Counted from the stretch's first letter, positions 28,068-37,985 are shown. The stretch: DNA of 64,000 nt from an uncultured Clostridia bacterium (GCA_944384265.1 CALWSR010000002.1:131962-195961), one strand, 5' to 3'. Notes: a model not told the origin generated them from the letters alone. Made by a program: numbers and translations.

Positions 28068-29444
28068 ATGTTAGATACCACAATTGTTTTAACCCCACTG
28101 CACTATGTTTATTTTATTGGTGTCATTACAATACTGTTTGTTATGATACTTAGAAAAGACACCCCTATTGTATGCATTGTATTTCTTTTTTTGCTGGGGC
28201 TGGTGGGCGCAGGAGGCTTCATTGGAGGCATACAAACCATATTTAAAGCAATTCTTTATGCGGCCATACAATTTATGGAAATCATTGCAACCATTGCCCT
28301 TGTCACAGCATTTTCAAAATGTTTGACAGAGCTGGGCAGTGACAAGCTGCTTATGATGCCTATGGCAAAGGTGATGAAAACCCCCTCCATCACTTGGTGG
28401 ATTGTAGGCATCACCATGTTTGTTTTTTCTCTTTTTTTATGGCCCTCTCCTTCTGTGGCACTCATTGGCACCATTATGCTGCCCTTTGCCATAAAAGCCG
28501 GTTTAAAGCCCATTGCCGCAGCTATGGCAATCAATCTTTTTGGCCACGGCATTGCACTAAGCTATGATTTTATTATACAAGGAGCGCCTGCTATTTCTGC
28601 CGGCTCGGCCGGCATTGCCACAACAGAAATACTTTCAGAAGGACGTCCTTTGTTTCTAGTCATGGGCATTACTACGGTGGCAGCTGCATTTTTGTTAAAC
28701 CGCAAAACGCTTTCTGTTCCTGTAAGCATCCGCTCTGTGACCATACCGCCAGAACTGCAATGTAAAAAGCATCCCAAATCTACCATTGCATTGGCCATTG
28801 CCACTCCCATTGCATTTTTGCTGGATATCTGCTTTATGCTTTTTTTCCATTTAAATGGAGGAGATGCCACCAGCGTTGTGGCAGGCACAGCTGTATTGTT
28901 AATGTGTTTTGGTGCTATAATAGGTTTTAAAAGGCAGGCATTGGAAAAAGTAACAGGCTATGTAACAGAGGGATTTTTGTTTGCCATCAAAATATTTGCC
29001 CCTGTGATTATCATTGGAGCATTTTTCTTTTTGGGCGGCGACGGCATCACATCCATATTGGGAGAACAGCATCAGTCCGGTATATTAAACGACTGGGCAA
29101 TCTGGCTGGCACACAATACCCCCTTGAACAAATATGTCACTGCATTCATACAAATGGCAATCGGAGCAGTGACAGGATTGGATGGTGCCGGCTTTTCCGG
29201 ACTGCCCCTGACAGGCTCTCTTGCTCAGACATTTGGCTCTGCTGTCAATGGCTCTGTACCCATACTGGCTTCATTGGGACAAATCACAGCCATATTCATA
29301 GGTGGAGGCACAATCGTCCCTTGGGGCTTGATACCTGTTGCGGCCATTTGCAATGTGGACCCTTTGGAGCTGGCACGGAAAAATATTGCACCTGTCAGCA
29401 TTGGGCTTATTTTCACATTCATTACAGCGTGCTTTTTGATTTAA
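28068..29444 (+). CDS. GntP-like organic acid permease
   Basis: 458 residues with about 12 membrane helices and two glycine-rich re-entrant segments (GHGIALSYDFIIQGAPAISAG, about residues 164-184, and TGLDGAGFSGLPLTGSLAQ, about 364-382), the two-repeat layout of the ion-transporter superfamily (GntP, CitMHS and relatives). AGGAG precedes the ATG. The glycerate kinase gene is close on the opposite strand. asnB starts 21 bases after its stop and may be co-transcribed. Confidence 0.8.
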   Translation: MLDTTIVLTPLHYVYFIGVITILFVMILRKDTPIVCIVFLFLLGLVGAGGFIGGIQTIFKAILYAAIQFMEIIATIALVTAFSKCLTELGSDKLLMMPMAKVMKTPSITWWIVGITMFVFSLFLWPSPSVALIGTIMLPFAIKAGLKPIAAAMAINLFGHGIALSYDFIIQGAPAISAGSAGIATTEILSEGRPLFLVMGITTVAAAFLLNRKTLSVPVSIRSVTIPPELQCKKHPKSTIALAIATPIAFLLDICFMLFFHLNGGDATSVVAGTAVLLMCFGAIIGFKRQALEKVTGYVTEGFLFAIKIFAPVIIIGAFFFLGGDGITSILGEQHQSGILNDWAIWLAHNTPLNKYVTAFIQMAIGAVTGLDGAGFSGLPLTGSLAQTFGSAVNGSVPILASLGQITAIFIGGGTIVPWGLIPVAAICNVDPLELARKNIAPVSIGLIFTFITACFLI

Positions 29445-29465
29445 AATCATAAAGGAGGAATTTTT

Positions 29466-31319
29466 ATGTGCGGTATTGCCGGTTTTTTTAATGCTTATGA
29501 AGCTTTTGTGCAAAAGGAGGAAAAATACAGCAGCATATTGCAGCATATGAAACAAGCTCTTTCCCGTCGGGGGCCGGATGACTCCGGAATCTATGTACAA
29601 AAGCATTTTGGCTTTGCCCATGCTCGTCTTTCTATTATTGATTTGACCACAGGACATCAGCCTATGGTAAAAACATTTTCAACAAAGGAGTATGCCATTG
29701 TTTATAACGGAGAATTGTATAATCAAAAGGAGCTGAAGCAGGATTTAATACAAAAGGGATACGCCTTTCAAACCACAAGCGACACAGAAATTATATTAAA
29801 TGGATATTTACAATATGGCACAGCATTTGTAGAAAAATTAAATGGTATTTTTGCATTTGCCATTGCTGATATAGAAAAAAAACAGCTTCATCTTTTTCGG
29901 GACAGAGCAGGTGTTAAGCCCCTTTTTTATACCAAAAAGGGAGATACCGTTGTTTTTGCTTCCGAATTAAAAGGGCTGTTTGCCTATCCGGATATACAGC
30001 CCATTGTAGATAAAAGAGGGCTGAATGAAATTTTCAGCATAGGCCCTGCCAAAACCTATGGCTGTGGTGTTTATAAAGACATTGAAGAATTATTGCCGGG
30101 TTATTTTATGACCTGCGACAAAGAGGGTATGCATCTGCATTGCTATTGGAAATTACAAAGCCGCCCTCATACAGACAGCTATGAGGAAACAGTTGAAAAA
30201 ACCGCCTTTTTGGTGGAGGATGCCATCAGACGTCAAATGGTTTCTGATGTACCCATATGCACATTTCTTTCCGGTGGTGTGGACAGCAGCCTGGTTTCTG
30301 CCATTTGTGCCAAAGAGCTGAAAAAACAAGGCAAACAGCTTCATACTTTTTCATTTGATTTTGTGGACAACGACAAATATTTTCAGTCCAATGCCTTTCA
30401 GCCCTCTCAGGACCGTCCCTATGTAGAAAAAATGGTGGCATTTCTTGATTCTGTGCATCATTTTTTGGAATGTGACACCACAAAACAAATTGCATTGCTG
30501 GAGGATTCTGTCAAAGCCCATGACTTACCTTGTATGGCAGATATTGATTCTTCATTGCTTTATTTTTGTTCCGTAGTGGCAAAAAGCCACAAGGTGGCAT
30601 TGACCGGAGAATGTGCTGATGAAATATTTGGAGGCTATCCCTGGTTTCATAAAAGAGAATGCTTTCAAGCAGATACATTTCCTTGGACAATGGATTTGCA
30701 GCCAAGAAAAGCCCTGCTTTGCGACACATTTTTAGAGGCACTTCATATGGAGGAATATGTTTCAGAAGCATACCATCGCTCTGTGGCAGAAACGCCTGCT
30801 TTGGCAGAGGATTCTCCCCAGGAGGCCCGCCGCCGTGAAATCTCCTATTTAAATTTAAAATGGTTTATGCAGACACTTCTGGACCGTATGGACAGAACCA
30901 GTATGTATTCTGGTTTGGAGGCCAGAGTTCCCTTTGCAGATTACCGTATCATAGAATATTTGTGGAATGTTCCTTGGGATATGAAAACAAAGGATGGTGT
31001 TGTCAAGCAGCTTTTGAGGGAAGCCGGCAAATCCTTTTTGCCAAAAGAAATATTATATCGCAGAAAATCCCCTTATCCCAAAACCTATGACCAAAAATAT
31101 GAATTGCTTTTAAAACAGCGTGTACAACAAATATTGGAGGATACTTCCTCTCCTGTATTACAATTTTTAGACAGTAAAAAAGTCAGTGATTTTTTAAACA
31201 GTCCTTCCGATTATGGAAGGCCTTGGTACGGACAGCTGATGGCAGGTCCTCAAATGCTTGCCTATATCATACAAATCAATATCTGGCTGGAACAGTATCA
31301 TGTAAAAATAGAGCTTTAA
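29466..31319 (+). CDS. asnB: asparagine synthetase (glutamine-hydrolysing)
   Basis: Makes asparagine from aspartate, glutamine and ATP. The N-terminal glutaminase domain starts with the nucleophile Cys2 in MCGIAGFFN and contains RRGPDDSG and the YNGELYN motif; the synthetase domain has the PP-loop FLSGGVDSS (about residues 266-274), GECADEIFGGYPWF and the C-terminal LEARVPFAD. 617 residues is typical. AAAGGAGG precedes the ATG. Short spacing suggests co-transcription with the permease gene. Confidence 0.96.
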   Translation: MCGIAGFFNAYEAFVQKEEKYSSILQHMKQALSRRGPDDSGIYVQKHFGFAHARLSIIDLTTGHQPMVKTFSTKEYAIVYNGELYNQKELKQDLIQKGYAFQTTSDTEIILNGYLQYGTAFVEKLNGIFAFAIADIEKKQLHLFRDRAGVKPLFYTKKGDTVVFASELKGLFAYPDIQPIVDKRGLNEIFSIGPAKTYGCGVYKDIEELLPGYFMTCDKEGMHLHCYWKLQSRPHTDSYEETVEKTAFLVEDAIRRQMVSDVPICTFLSGGVDSSLVSAICAKELKKQGKQLHTFSFDFVDNDKYFQSNAFQPSQDRPYVEKMVAFLDSVHHFLECDTTKQIALLEDSVKAHDLPCMADIDSSLLYFCSVVAKSHKVALTGECADEIFGGYPWFHKRECFQADTFPWTMDLQPRKALLCDTFLEALHMEEYVSEAYHRSVAETPALAEDSPQEARRREISYLNLKWFMQTLLDRMDRTSMYSGLEARVPFADYRIIEYLWNVPWDMKTKDGVVKQLLREAGKSFLPKEILYRRKSPYPKTYDQKYELLLKQRVQQILEDTSSPVLQFLDSKKVSDFLNSPSDYGRPWYGQLMAGPQMLAYIIQINIWLEQYHVKIEL

Positions 31320-31389
31320 AATTTGTTTTTTCATGTCTTTGACTTTTTATTGATATGTCACAAAAAATAATAGAGGTGTAAAAAATTCT

Positions 31390-31434
31390 GCCCCACCCCT
31401 CCGACACAGAACATGAGTGTGGGAGGGGTGGGGC
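31390..31434. terminator. very GC-rich hairpin after asnB
   Basis: A 13-bp stem GCCCCACCCCTCC / GGAGGGGTGGGGC, extended by four more pairs past one mismatch, around the loop AGAACATGA. The tail is only GATTTTCTCTTT, so termination is probable but not canonical. Its composition stands out sharply from the AT-rich surroundings. Confidence 0.6.
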
Positions 31435-32780
31435 GATTTTCTCTTTCAGAAGCTCTATAAAAATGTAATTCCTATTTTTTCATTCAGCGTATGAGAGTAG
31501 TTTTTTTAAAGACAATGTACTTATAAGCTTTTCTTCATTGGCAATGCAATATGAAATAGAAAGCCATAAAATATTGATTTTACAGCCAAAATGCCCTTTG
31601 CACCTTTCTTTTTCTAAGCCTGTGCAAGAGGTTTTTGGAAATTTGAAATGTTTTCAAGTGCTTTGCTTGCTTTTTTCAAACAAAATAACATCAATCCCTT
31701 TGTTTTGCAGCTTCACAATACATTTTGATATCACGCAATGCATTCTGGTGGAATTCTTTGACGGTTGTATGAAACCCCATTGTATTTTTTTACTCTTACA
31801 TTGTTCTCATACAACTCTTTGTTTATGGGGCTGGTTTGGAAACTATGCTGCTGTAACGCTTCAAGCTGCTTTATGGTTACACAGTATTTCTTTGGCTTTT
31901 CTGCCTCCATTTTTCATTTTTCTTTCAACATATCTTTTATAGTGGCATTATACCTTTTTCGTCCCTTCAAACAGTTCTCTTTATACAAAAGCTGCTTTTT
32001 ACCTATTAAAAATATTTTCTTTTTTTCTTATTTATATTTGGCAGATTCAACCCCCTCTAACCTGCTTGGAGTGTAAAGCTGCCTGTTTGAAATCCTTTTG
32101 AGCTGCTTTTATTCAGCTTTCTCTGTATTGATGTGATATCGGCATGGCTTTTGCTCCAATGGACATACTTTTTTGTATCACTTTAGTCCTTTGTATTTTT
32201 TATTCTGTCCAAAAATAATTTTGGTATAGCTTTTCCACAAAAATAGCTTCCCTGCCTCCCTCAGCAGACATTCCTTTCCAGAGCGTCATTTTGTTTTCAA
32301 TGCACCTTTTTCCTTTACGATACCATATATTGCAATCTATGAGTTTTTTACATACCAATATGAGGCTTTACATCGAAATTTATAAACCATCTATGTAAAG
32401 CACATGAGCCAAGCTTTATTTTAAATCATGTTAGCAAAACCTTTTACTGCTTTTGTGAAATTGGCAATGGTTTTTCCTGCATATCCATGCTCAATGCCAT
32501 ATTTTATACAATGGTTTATATACTCAGCACCACCTGCCCCACTCTATGCAGTGCAAATTTTGCCGCATTGATTTGTGCAAAAATATTTTCATATGGCACA
32601 TCCTCATCCACCCTTCTGTCAATGGCCTGCACCTGTCCGATTATTTTTTAAAACGCCAATGTAAATTTTCAGAATCTATGCACTGTTTCATAATAAGTGC
32701 CTCCACATTTGATTAGAGTATATTATCAAACAGTTTTTTGTTTTTTTAATAAAATAATATGATTCTCTCAGCAGCACTTT
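31435..32780. other. gene-free stretch with decayed repeats
   Basis: About 1.35 kb without a supported gene. It holds a near-copy (31664-31697) of a segment at 12228-12260; the stretch 31543-31590 whose complement resembles 50213-50248 (core AAAATCAATxTTTTATGGC); and a perfect 9-bp inverted repeat GCTTTACAT / ATGTAAAGC at 32365-32401. I take it as the remains of one or more dispersed elements. Confidence 0.5.
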
Positions 32781-33263
32781 TTAGGAGGACATTTTTTCCT
32801 CTTCCTTTTTGCCAATGATTTGAAACAGTACTGCCCCAAATTTATCACAGCCCAATCCAAGAAATATGCCAAACAAAAGCAAGGGTATAATCAAAACATT
32901 TCCTCCAGCGGCAAATGTAGAAAAAGAGCCAAAAAATGTTCCGGGGATATAGGAAAATACAGAGATTTTACTCTGAATACACATCAAATGTACTGTAATC
33001 AATGATACAAAAATCCCTGCTCCCGCAAATGTCAGCACATTTCCCATATAGAGTGTGAGCATAGCATATGCTACACCACTCATCAAAGAGCATATGCAAT
33101 GCAGCACGCCTTTTGCTCCTTTGTGAGGACAGGCAAAATAGGATGTACAACCCGAAAATCCTGCCCAGCTTATGGCCCCCAATCCTATCAGAGGTGCCGC
33201 ATTTGACCAAATGGCACATAAAATTGTAGTAGAAAGTCCCAAACAGGTAATATATGTAAACAT
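32781..33263 (-). CDS. DUF1097 family membrane protein
   Basis: 160 residues with five or six membrane helices. WAGFSGCTSYFACPHKG (about residues 34-50) and the GVAYAMLTLYMGN segment match the DUF1097 (E. coli YcdZ) pattern as I remember it. AAGGAGG is placed for the ATG at 33263, 17 codons inside the longest frame. It is the last gene of the hyuC-hydA operon, 19 bases after the dihydropyrimidinase stop, which makes a transport or channel role for pyrimidine breakdown compounds a reasonable guess; the family has no established function that I know of. Confidence 0.7.
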   Translation of the reverse strand: MFTYITCLGLSTTILCAIWSNAAPLIGLGAISWAGFSGCTSYFACPHKGAKGVLHCICSLMSGVAYAMLTLYMGNVLTFAGAGIFVSLITVHLMCIQSKISVFSYIPGTFFGSFSTFAAGGNVLIIPLLLFGIFLGLGCDKFGAVLFQIIGKKEEEKMSS

Positions 33264-33282
33264 GGCTGTACCTCCTTTTTGG

Positions 33283-34692
33283 TTATGCTTTATATTTGTC
33301 ATATGCAGAGCCAAATGGCTTTGCCTTTATGAGCCTGCCCTGTCCTTTTTTGCCTACATACTGGGCATTTTCTACAATCACTTCTCCTCTGAGCAAAACC
33401 GTTTCCACTCTTCCTATTTGCTCCATGGCTTCATAAATGCTGTAATCAACTCCCTCCAAGCTGTTTTCTACTCCCATCACACCTCTATAATTGGGGTCAA
33501 ATAGGATAATATCTGCATCATATCCCGCAGCAATATGGCCTTTTTGTGTCAATCCATTTACTTTTGCTGGAGAAGTGGAAATGACATCCACAAATCTTTG
33601 CTTTGACAATTTTCCTGTACACACACCATATGTCCACAATGCATGAATTCTATTTTGCACAGAAGGCGCACCGTTTGGAATATCTGCAAAGGATTTTCCC
33701 TCTCCATATCCCAAATGCTTTTGGTAAGCAAAATCAAATCCGCAGTGGTCAGAGCTGACAGCATTGAGCCAACCCTTGTCTATGGCCTCCCACAAATATT
33801 GTTGATGCTCCTTTGGTCTTAATGCAGGAGAACATACATATTTTGCACCTTCAAAATTGGGCAAATCCAGTACAGATTCGTCAAAAAGCAAATAGTGGGC
33901 ACAGGTTTCCCCATATACAGACAGTCCTCTTTGATATGCCGCTTTTATCTCCTCCAGTGCTTCCTTACAGGTCACATGAACAATATAAATGGGTGCATTT
34001 GCCATTTCTGCCAAATAAATGACACGTCTGGTTGCCTCTGCCTCCACAATGGGAGGTCTTGAAGCCGCATGGTAATAGGTGCCTGTTTTTCCTTCCCCTA
34101 TCAGCTTTTTGGTCAAATAATCCACCATATCTGCATTTTCTGCGTGTACCATTATGGTAATGCCTGCCTGCTTTCCTGCTGTCAAAGCATTGATAACTGC
34201 CTCATCGTCTGCATGGAAAAACTGTCCTTTATAAGCCAAAAATAATTTTAATGTGGGATAACCCGCTTCTGCCAATTTTGGAATTTCTTCAATCACCTCT
34301 GGACGGGGGTCTGTCATAACCACATGAAAAGCATAGTCTACCATTGCAATGCCGTCTACATCAGAGGATTTATATGCTTCAATGGATTCTATCAATCCCT
34401 TTCCCTGCTGCTGATTTACAAATTCTACAACAGTTGTAGTGCCTCCCACAGCCGCTGCATTGGAGGTTTCAAAGCCTCTCACCTTGCTGCCTTTGTATAC
34501 AAAGGAATAATGTACATGCTGGTCAATGCCTCCAGGCATGACATATTTTCCCTGGGCATCTATGATTTTATCCACACCTTCTTTTGATAAACCCACTCCC
34601 ACAGCGGCAATTTTATCATCTACAATCAACACATCGCACTGCAATTCATTTTCTGTTGTCAATACGGTTCCATTTTGAATCAATGTTTTCAT
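33283..34692 (-). CDS. hydA: dihydropyrimidinase / D-hydantoinase
   Basis: Zinc amidohydrolase opening the ring of dihydrouracil, dihydrothymine or 5-substituted hydantoins to N-carbamoyl amino acids. The amidohydrolase fold is clear: GGIDQHVHYSF (metal-binding His-x-His, about residues 55-65), LKLFLAYKG with the carboxylated Lys (about 148-156), MVHAEN (about 181-186), IYIVHVT (about 236-242) and the catalytic SSDHCGFD (about 312-319). 469 residues from the ATG at 34692, which has AAAGGAG; the longer frame upstream overlaps hyuC and is unlikely. Second gene of an operon behind a sigma-54 promoter. Confidence 0.92.
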   Translation of the reverse strand: MKTLIQNGTVLTTENELQCDVLIVDDKIAAVGVGLSKEGVDKIIDAQGKYVMPGGIDQHVHYSFVYKGSKVRGFETSNAAAVGGTTTVVEFVNQQQGKGLIESIEAYKSSDVDGIAMVDYAFHVVMTDPRPEVIEEIPKLAEAGYPTLKLFLAYKGQFFHADDEAVINALTAGKQAGITIMVHAENADMVDYLTKKLIGEGKTGTYYHAASRPPIVEAEATRRVIYLAEMANAPIYIVHVTCKEALEEIKAAYQRGLSVYGETCAHYLLFDESVLDLPNFEGAKYVCSPALRPKEHQQYLWEAIDKGWLNAVSSDHCGFDFAYQKHLGYGEGKSFADIPNGAPSVQNRIHALWTYGVCTGKLSKQRFVDVISTSPAKVNGLTQKGHIAAGYDADIILFDPNYRGVMGVENSLEGVDYSIYEAMEQIGRVETVLLRGEVIVENAQYVGKKGQGRLIKAKPFGSAYDKYKA

Positions 34693-34732
34693 AGTCCCAA
34701 ACTCCTTTCTGATGTTGCATATTATTTTTTTA

Positions 34733-35998
34733 TCAGTCCTCTTTATCACATTTTAATACAGCATTGAGCAGCACCGTTGCACCTTCGGTACATTGCTCCG
34801 GGGAGGTATATTCTTGCTCACAATGAGAAAGCCCATTTTGGGAGGCAACAAATATCATTGTGGTAGGAAGCATATAAGAAATATATTGTGCGTCATGTCC
34901 GGCACCAGAATGGATATCCATATGAGCTGTGCCTAGCTCCTTTGCTGCTTCTTTCACATATCCCACCAGCTTTTTGTCCCAGTATACTGTATCACGGTTC
35001 CAGCCCAGCACCACCTGACACCGACAGCCCTGCCATTGTTTTTGCTCCAGTTTTAATATAATTTCTCTCACTTCATTCAATACAGAAGCACTTTCATGTC
35101 TTACATCAATAGAAAAATCAAAAAAATCAGGAATCACTGTGTTGACACAAGGATGCATTACCACTTCTCCTGTGGTATATACCAAGTCTTCATAGCCCAG
35201 CTTATCTATTTCTTGATGCAGATAACAAAGGGCCTCTGCCGCCGCATAAAAAGCGTCTTTTCTTTTTTTCATAGGAAATGTGCCTGCGTGTGCTGCCTGT
35301 CCATAAAATTTTATTCTATAAAGCATTTGACCCAGCACACAGCGTACCACACCAATGTCTTTTTTAGCATCTTCCAAAATAGGCCCCTGCTCAATGTGTA
35401 ATTCAAACATGGCTTTATATTTTTCCGGACTGATTCTGTTTTCCATCTCTCCTTTGTATGGAAATGAGGAGAGCTTTTGTCCAAATGTCATTTTAGTGTC
35501 TAATATAGATTGAGAAGCCATCATTTTATGATATTCAAAATTATCCCGAAATCTTTCCGGCATATAATCATGGCTGACAATACCAGAACACATCATACAA
35601 GGAGGAAATTCCGAGCCTTCTTCATTTGTCCATATCATCGCCGTCAAAGGGTGCTTGTGAGCAATGTTTTGTTTTACAACCGTTTCCAACACCTCCATGG
35701 CTCCTATCACCCCCAGTATGCCGTCATAGTTTCCTCCATTTTTAACAGAATCACAATGAGAGCCCATTACAATTCTTTTGGCATTTGCATCACTGCCGGC
35801 AATGGTGGCATACATATTTGCCAAATCATCTGTTTCAATGACAGCACCAATGGCTTTCATTCTTTTTACAAACTCTTCTCTTGCAGCAATGTCCTCTTTA
35901 GAGAGGGCATATCTTGTAATTCCTCCATTTCCTGTATCTCCAAATTTTGAAAATGCCTTGATTTTATCTGTCATTGTTTTTACATCACATTGATACAT
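34733..35998 (-). CDS. hyuC: M20-family N-carbamoyl-amino-acid hydrolase (beta-ureidopropionase-like)
   Basis: Dinuclear-metal amidase of the allantoate amidohydrolase/N-carbamoyl-L-amino-acid hydrolase group. Metal ligands are visible in GSHCDSV, NYDGILG and NEEGSEFPP (about residues 79-135), with the dimer-interface HIEQGP (about 200-205) and AHAGTFPM motifs. GGAG is placed for the ATG at 35998, eight codons inside the longest frame (about 421 residues). It acts on the product of the next gene, hydA, releasing CO2, ammonia and an amino acid; next to a beta-alanine pathway the likely substrate is N-carbamoyl-beta-alanine. Allantoate or hydantoin use cannot be excluded. Confidence 0.88.
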   Translation of the reverse strand: MYQCDVKTMTDKIKAFSKFGDTGNGGITRYALSKEDIAAREEFVKRMKAIGAVIETDDLANMYATIAGSDANAKRIVMGSHCDSVKNGGNYDGILGVIGAMEVLETVVKQNIAHKHPLTAMIWTNEEGSEFPPCMMCSGIVSHDYMPERFRDNFEYHKMMASQSILDTKMTFGQKLSSFPYKGEMENRISPEKYKAMFELHIEQGPILEDAKKDIGVVRCVLGQMLYRIKFYGQAAHAGTFPMKKRKDAFYAAAEALCYLHQEIDKLGYEDLVYTTGEVVMHPCVNTVIPDFFDFSIDVRHESASVLNEVREIILKLEQKQWQGCRCQVVLGWNRDTVYWDKKLVGYVKEAAKELGTAHMDIHSGAGHDAQYISYMLPTTMIFVASQNGLSHCEQEYTSPEQCTEGATVLLNAVLKCDKED

Positions 35999-36246
35999 AT
36001 TTTTCTCCATCCTTTCCATCATTTTTTGACCTGTTTATGAAACAAAATTTCAAAAAGCATTGATTTTTTTGCAGAAATTGTATTGAGCCATATAGAATCA
36101 TGTCACTTTCTTTTTGCAGGCTAAAACACACTTTGGGCTGCTGTTTGCAATCATTTCATGCTCTCTGTTTGTAATACTTTTATGTTTCATATCCATTTGC
36201 AAAACATTTTATATTTTTTTATTAAATTTTATTGCTGTCTATATAT

Positions 36247-36265
36247 AAAGCAATCTCCATGCCAA
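36247..36265 (-). promoter_or_regulatory. sigma-54 (-24/-12) promoter of the hyuC-hydA operon
   Basis: On the minus strand TTGGCATGGAGATTGCTTT fits the consensus TGGCAC-N5-TTGC with exact spacing between the invariant GG and GC. It lies about 250 bases before hyuC, downstream of a gene for a sigma-54 activator on the same strand. Confidence 0.85.
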
Positions 36266-36416
36266 ACGGTGGTATGAAGATAAAAAACTTTGATGGTATA
36301 CTGTTTTTTGGAGAATGATACAAAATTTATTTTATAATTTTAGGCAAAATGTTATAAAAATTGTTTTTTTGAAATCATACAAAAATTGTTTTTTACTGTT
36401 TCCATATGGAGCTATC

Positions 36417-36509
36417 ATGCAAAATTGCATAATCTACAAATTCAAAAAATCAAATATGCCTCTTTGTCAAAGCATATATGCATTTTTGCATATTATGCAT
36501 TTTTGCATA
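36417..36509. promoter_or_regulatory. cluster of TGCAT palindromes, probable enhancer for the sigma-54 activator
   Basis: Four dyads in 93 bases: ATGCAA-AA-TTGCAT (36417-36430), ATATGC...GCATAT with a 12-base gap (36454-36477), and two perfect copies of TATGCATTTTTGCATA (36477-36492 and 36494-36509) 17 bases apart. They are 150-245 bases upstream of the -24/-12 promoter, the usual enhancer distance, and just beyond the terminator of the activator gene. Confidence 0.65.
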
Positions 36510-36550
36510 AAAAAACAGTTCCTCATAACCATTTTATAAAGAACTGTTTT
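36509..36550 (-). terminator. terminator of the sigma-54 activator gene
   Basis: AACAGTTC / GAACTGTT stem (36514-36521 and 36541-36548) with a T-run on the minus strand, between the activator stop codon and the enhancer cluster. Confidence 0.85.
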
Positions 36551-36572
36551 CATCACCTTATGAAATGCAATT

Positions 36573-37985
36573 TTATTTTATATGATATTTATTCAATTTG
36601 CGGGAAATGGTAGACTGGTCTGTTTTCAGCTTTTTTGCAATTTTATTTCCTGAACCGTATATTTTCATATATTCTGTCAAAATATGCTTTTCATATTCCT
36701 CCAGCATATTTTTTAATGTCATATTAGATGTAACAGTAATGGGAATTTTCTCTGCAGCCGTTACAGGGGATTGTATGCCAAAGGCTTCATAGACATCCCT
36801 TTGCTGAATTTCATCATTTTGGCTTAATATCATAGTTCTTTCCACAATGTTTCTCAGCTGCCTTACGTTGCCCGGATATTCTGCACAGTATAAATATTGC
36901 ATGGCCTCTTTTGACATATATTTATGCATATCATATTTTACATTAAAAATTTTTAAAAAATAATGAACCAATAATGCAATATCATCTTTTCTTTGCTTCA
37001 GAGGCGGAATGGAAATTTCAATGACACTCAAACGATAATATAAATCTTCTCTGAAGCTTTTTTCTGCAATCATTTGTTTTATATCTGCATTGGTGGAAGC
37101 AATGAGCCTAAAATCCACTTTCATTGTGCGGCTTCCTCCCACCCGTCTGACTTCATGGTCCTGCAATACACGCAAAAGCTTTGACTGCAATGACAATGGC
37201 AATTCTCCGATTTCATCCAATAAAAGAGTGCCTTGCTCAGCACTTTCAATCAATCCCTTTTTTCCCTTTGCCAAGCCTCCTGTAAATGCGCCTGCTTCAT
37301 AGCCAAAAAGCTCTGACTCCAAAAGACTTTCCGGTATTGCCGCACAGTTGATGCGCACAAAGGGCTTGTCTTTTCTTTTGCTTTTTTGCCAAATCATGTT
37401 GGCAATATGCTCCTTGCCAGAGCCAGAAGGCCCCGTAATCAATACTGCCACATCATTTTGTGCCACCTTATAGGCTCGTTCTACCACAGCCTCCATGGCT
37501 TTGCTGCAAAAAACAAGCTCTCCTTTATTGTTCAATTCTTTTTTCAGCAGTTCAAATTGGTCCTTTAGCTGTTTATGAGAATATTGTATTTGCTCAAGAT
37601 TTTTTTGTACACGAACCAGTTCTGAAACATCTATTAAATAATTGATTACAAATATGATATTTTGATTTTCATCAAAAATCGGAATTGCTTTGACTTGAAA
37701 TGTATTTTCTTTGGAAGCAATTTGGTTAATCAAAACATTTTTTTTGGTTTTTAATGCTATCATCGTGGCAGATTCAGAAATCATGCCGCTGTTTTTGATT
37801 TCTTCCATTGTTTTTCCCATATATTGCTGTGGTGTATGTCCTGTAATGCGATAGTGGGCTTCATTTAAAAACAATACCCTTCCCTGTTCATCTGTAATAT
37901 TAATCCCCATAAAGGGATTTTTCAAAAGCTCTTGCAGTAATCTGTTTTCTAACTGCTTTGGCAGTTGGTTTTGCATATTTTTCAC
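36573..37985 (-). CDS. sigma-54-dependent transcriptional activator with PAS domain
   Basis: 470 residues. PAS sensor domain (about 18-120), AAA+ domain with Walker A GPSGSGKE (185-192), the sigma-54 contact loop GAFTGG (232-237) and Walker B TLLLDEIGE (253-261), and a Fis-type helix-turn-helix at the end (about 435-468; SGNKIAKKLKTDQSTISRKL). This is the RocR/TyrR-like layout of Firmicute amino-acid catabolism activators. A -24/-12 promoter and a palindrome cluster lie directly downstream, in front of hyuC, so it almost certainly drives that operon. The effector sensed by PAS is unknown; a pyrimidine breakdown product or beta-alanine is likely from context. Confidence 0.93.
   Translation of the reverse strand: MKNMQNQLPKQLENRLLQELLKNPFMGINITDEQGRVLFLNEAHYRITGHTPQQYMGKTMEEIKNSGMISESATMIALKTKKNVLINQIASKENTFQVKAIPIFDENQNIIFVINYLIDVSELVRVQKNLEQIQYSHKQLKDQFELLKKELNNKGELVFCSKAMEAVVERAYKVAQNDVAVLITGPSGSGKEHIANMIWQKSKRKDKPFVRINCAAIPESLLESELFGYEAGAFTGGLAKGKKGLIESAEQGTLLLDEIGELPLSLQSKLLRVLQDHEVRRVGGSRTMKVDFRLIASTNADIKQMIAEKSFREDLYYRLSVIEISIPPLKQRKDDIALLVHYFLKIFNVKYDMHKYMSKEAMQYLYCAEYPGNVRQLRNIVERTMILSQNDEIQQRDVYEAFGIQSPVTAAEKIPITVTSNMTLKNMLEEYEKHILTEYMKIYGSGNKIAKKLKTDQSTISRKLNKYHIK

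Noticed and set aside
33283..34749. Longer dihydropyrimidinase start at 34749
   Set aside because: It would overlap hyuC and has no ribosome site, whereas the ATG at 34692 has AAAGGAG and the family's normal N-terminus.
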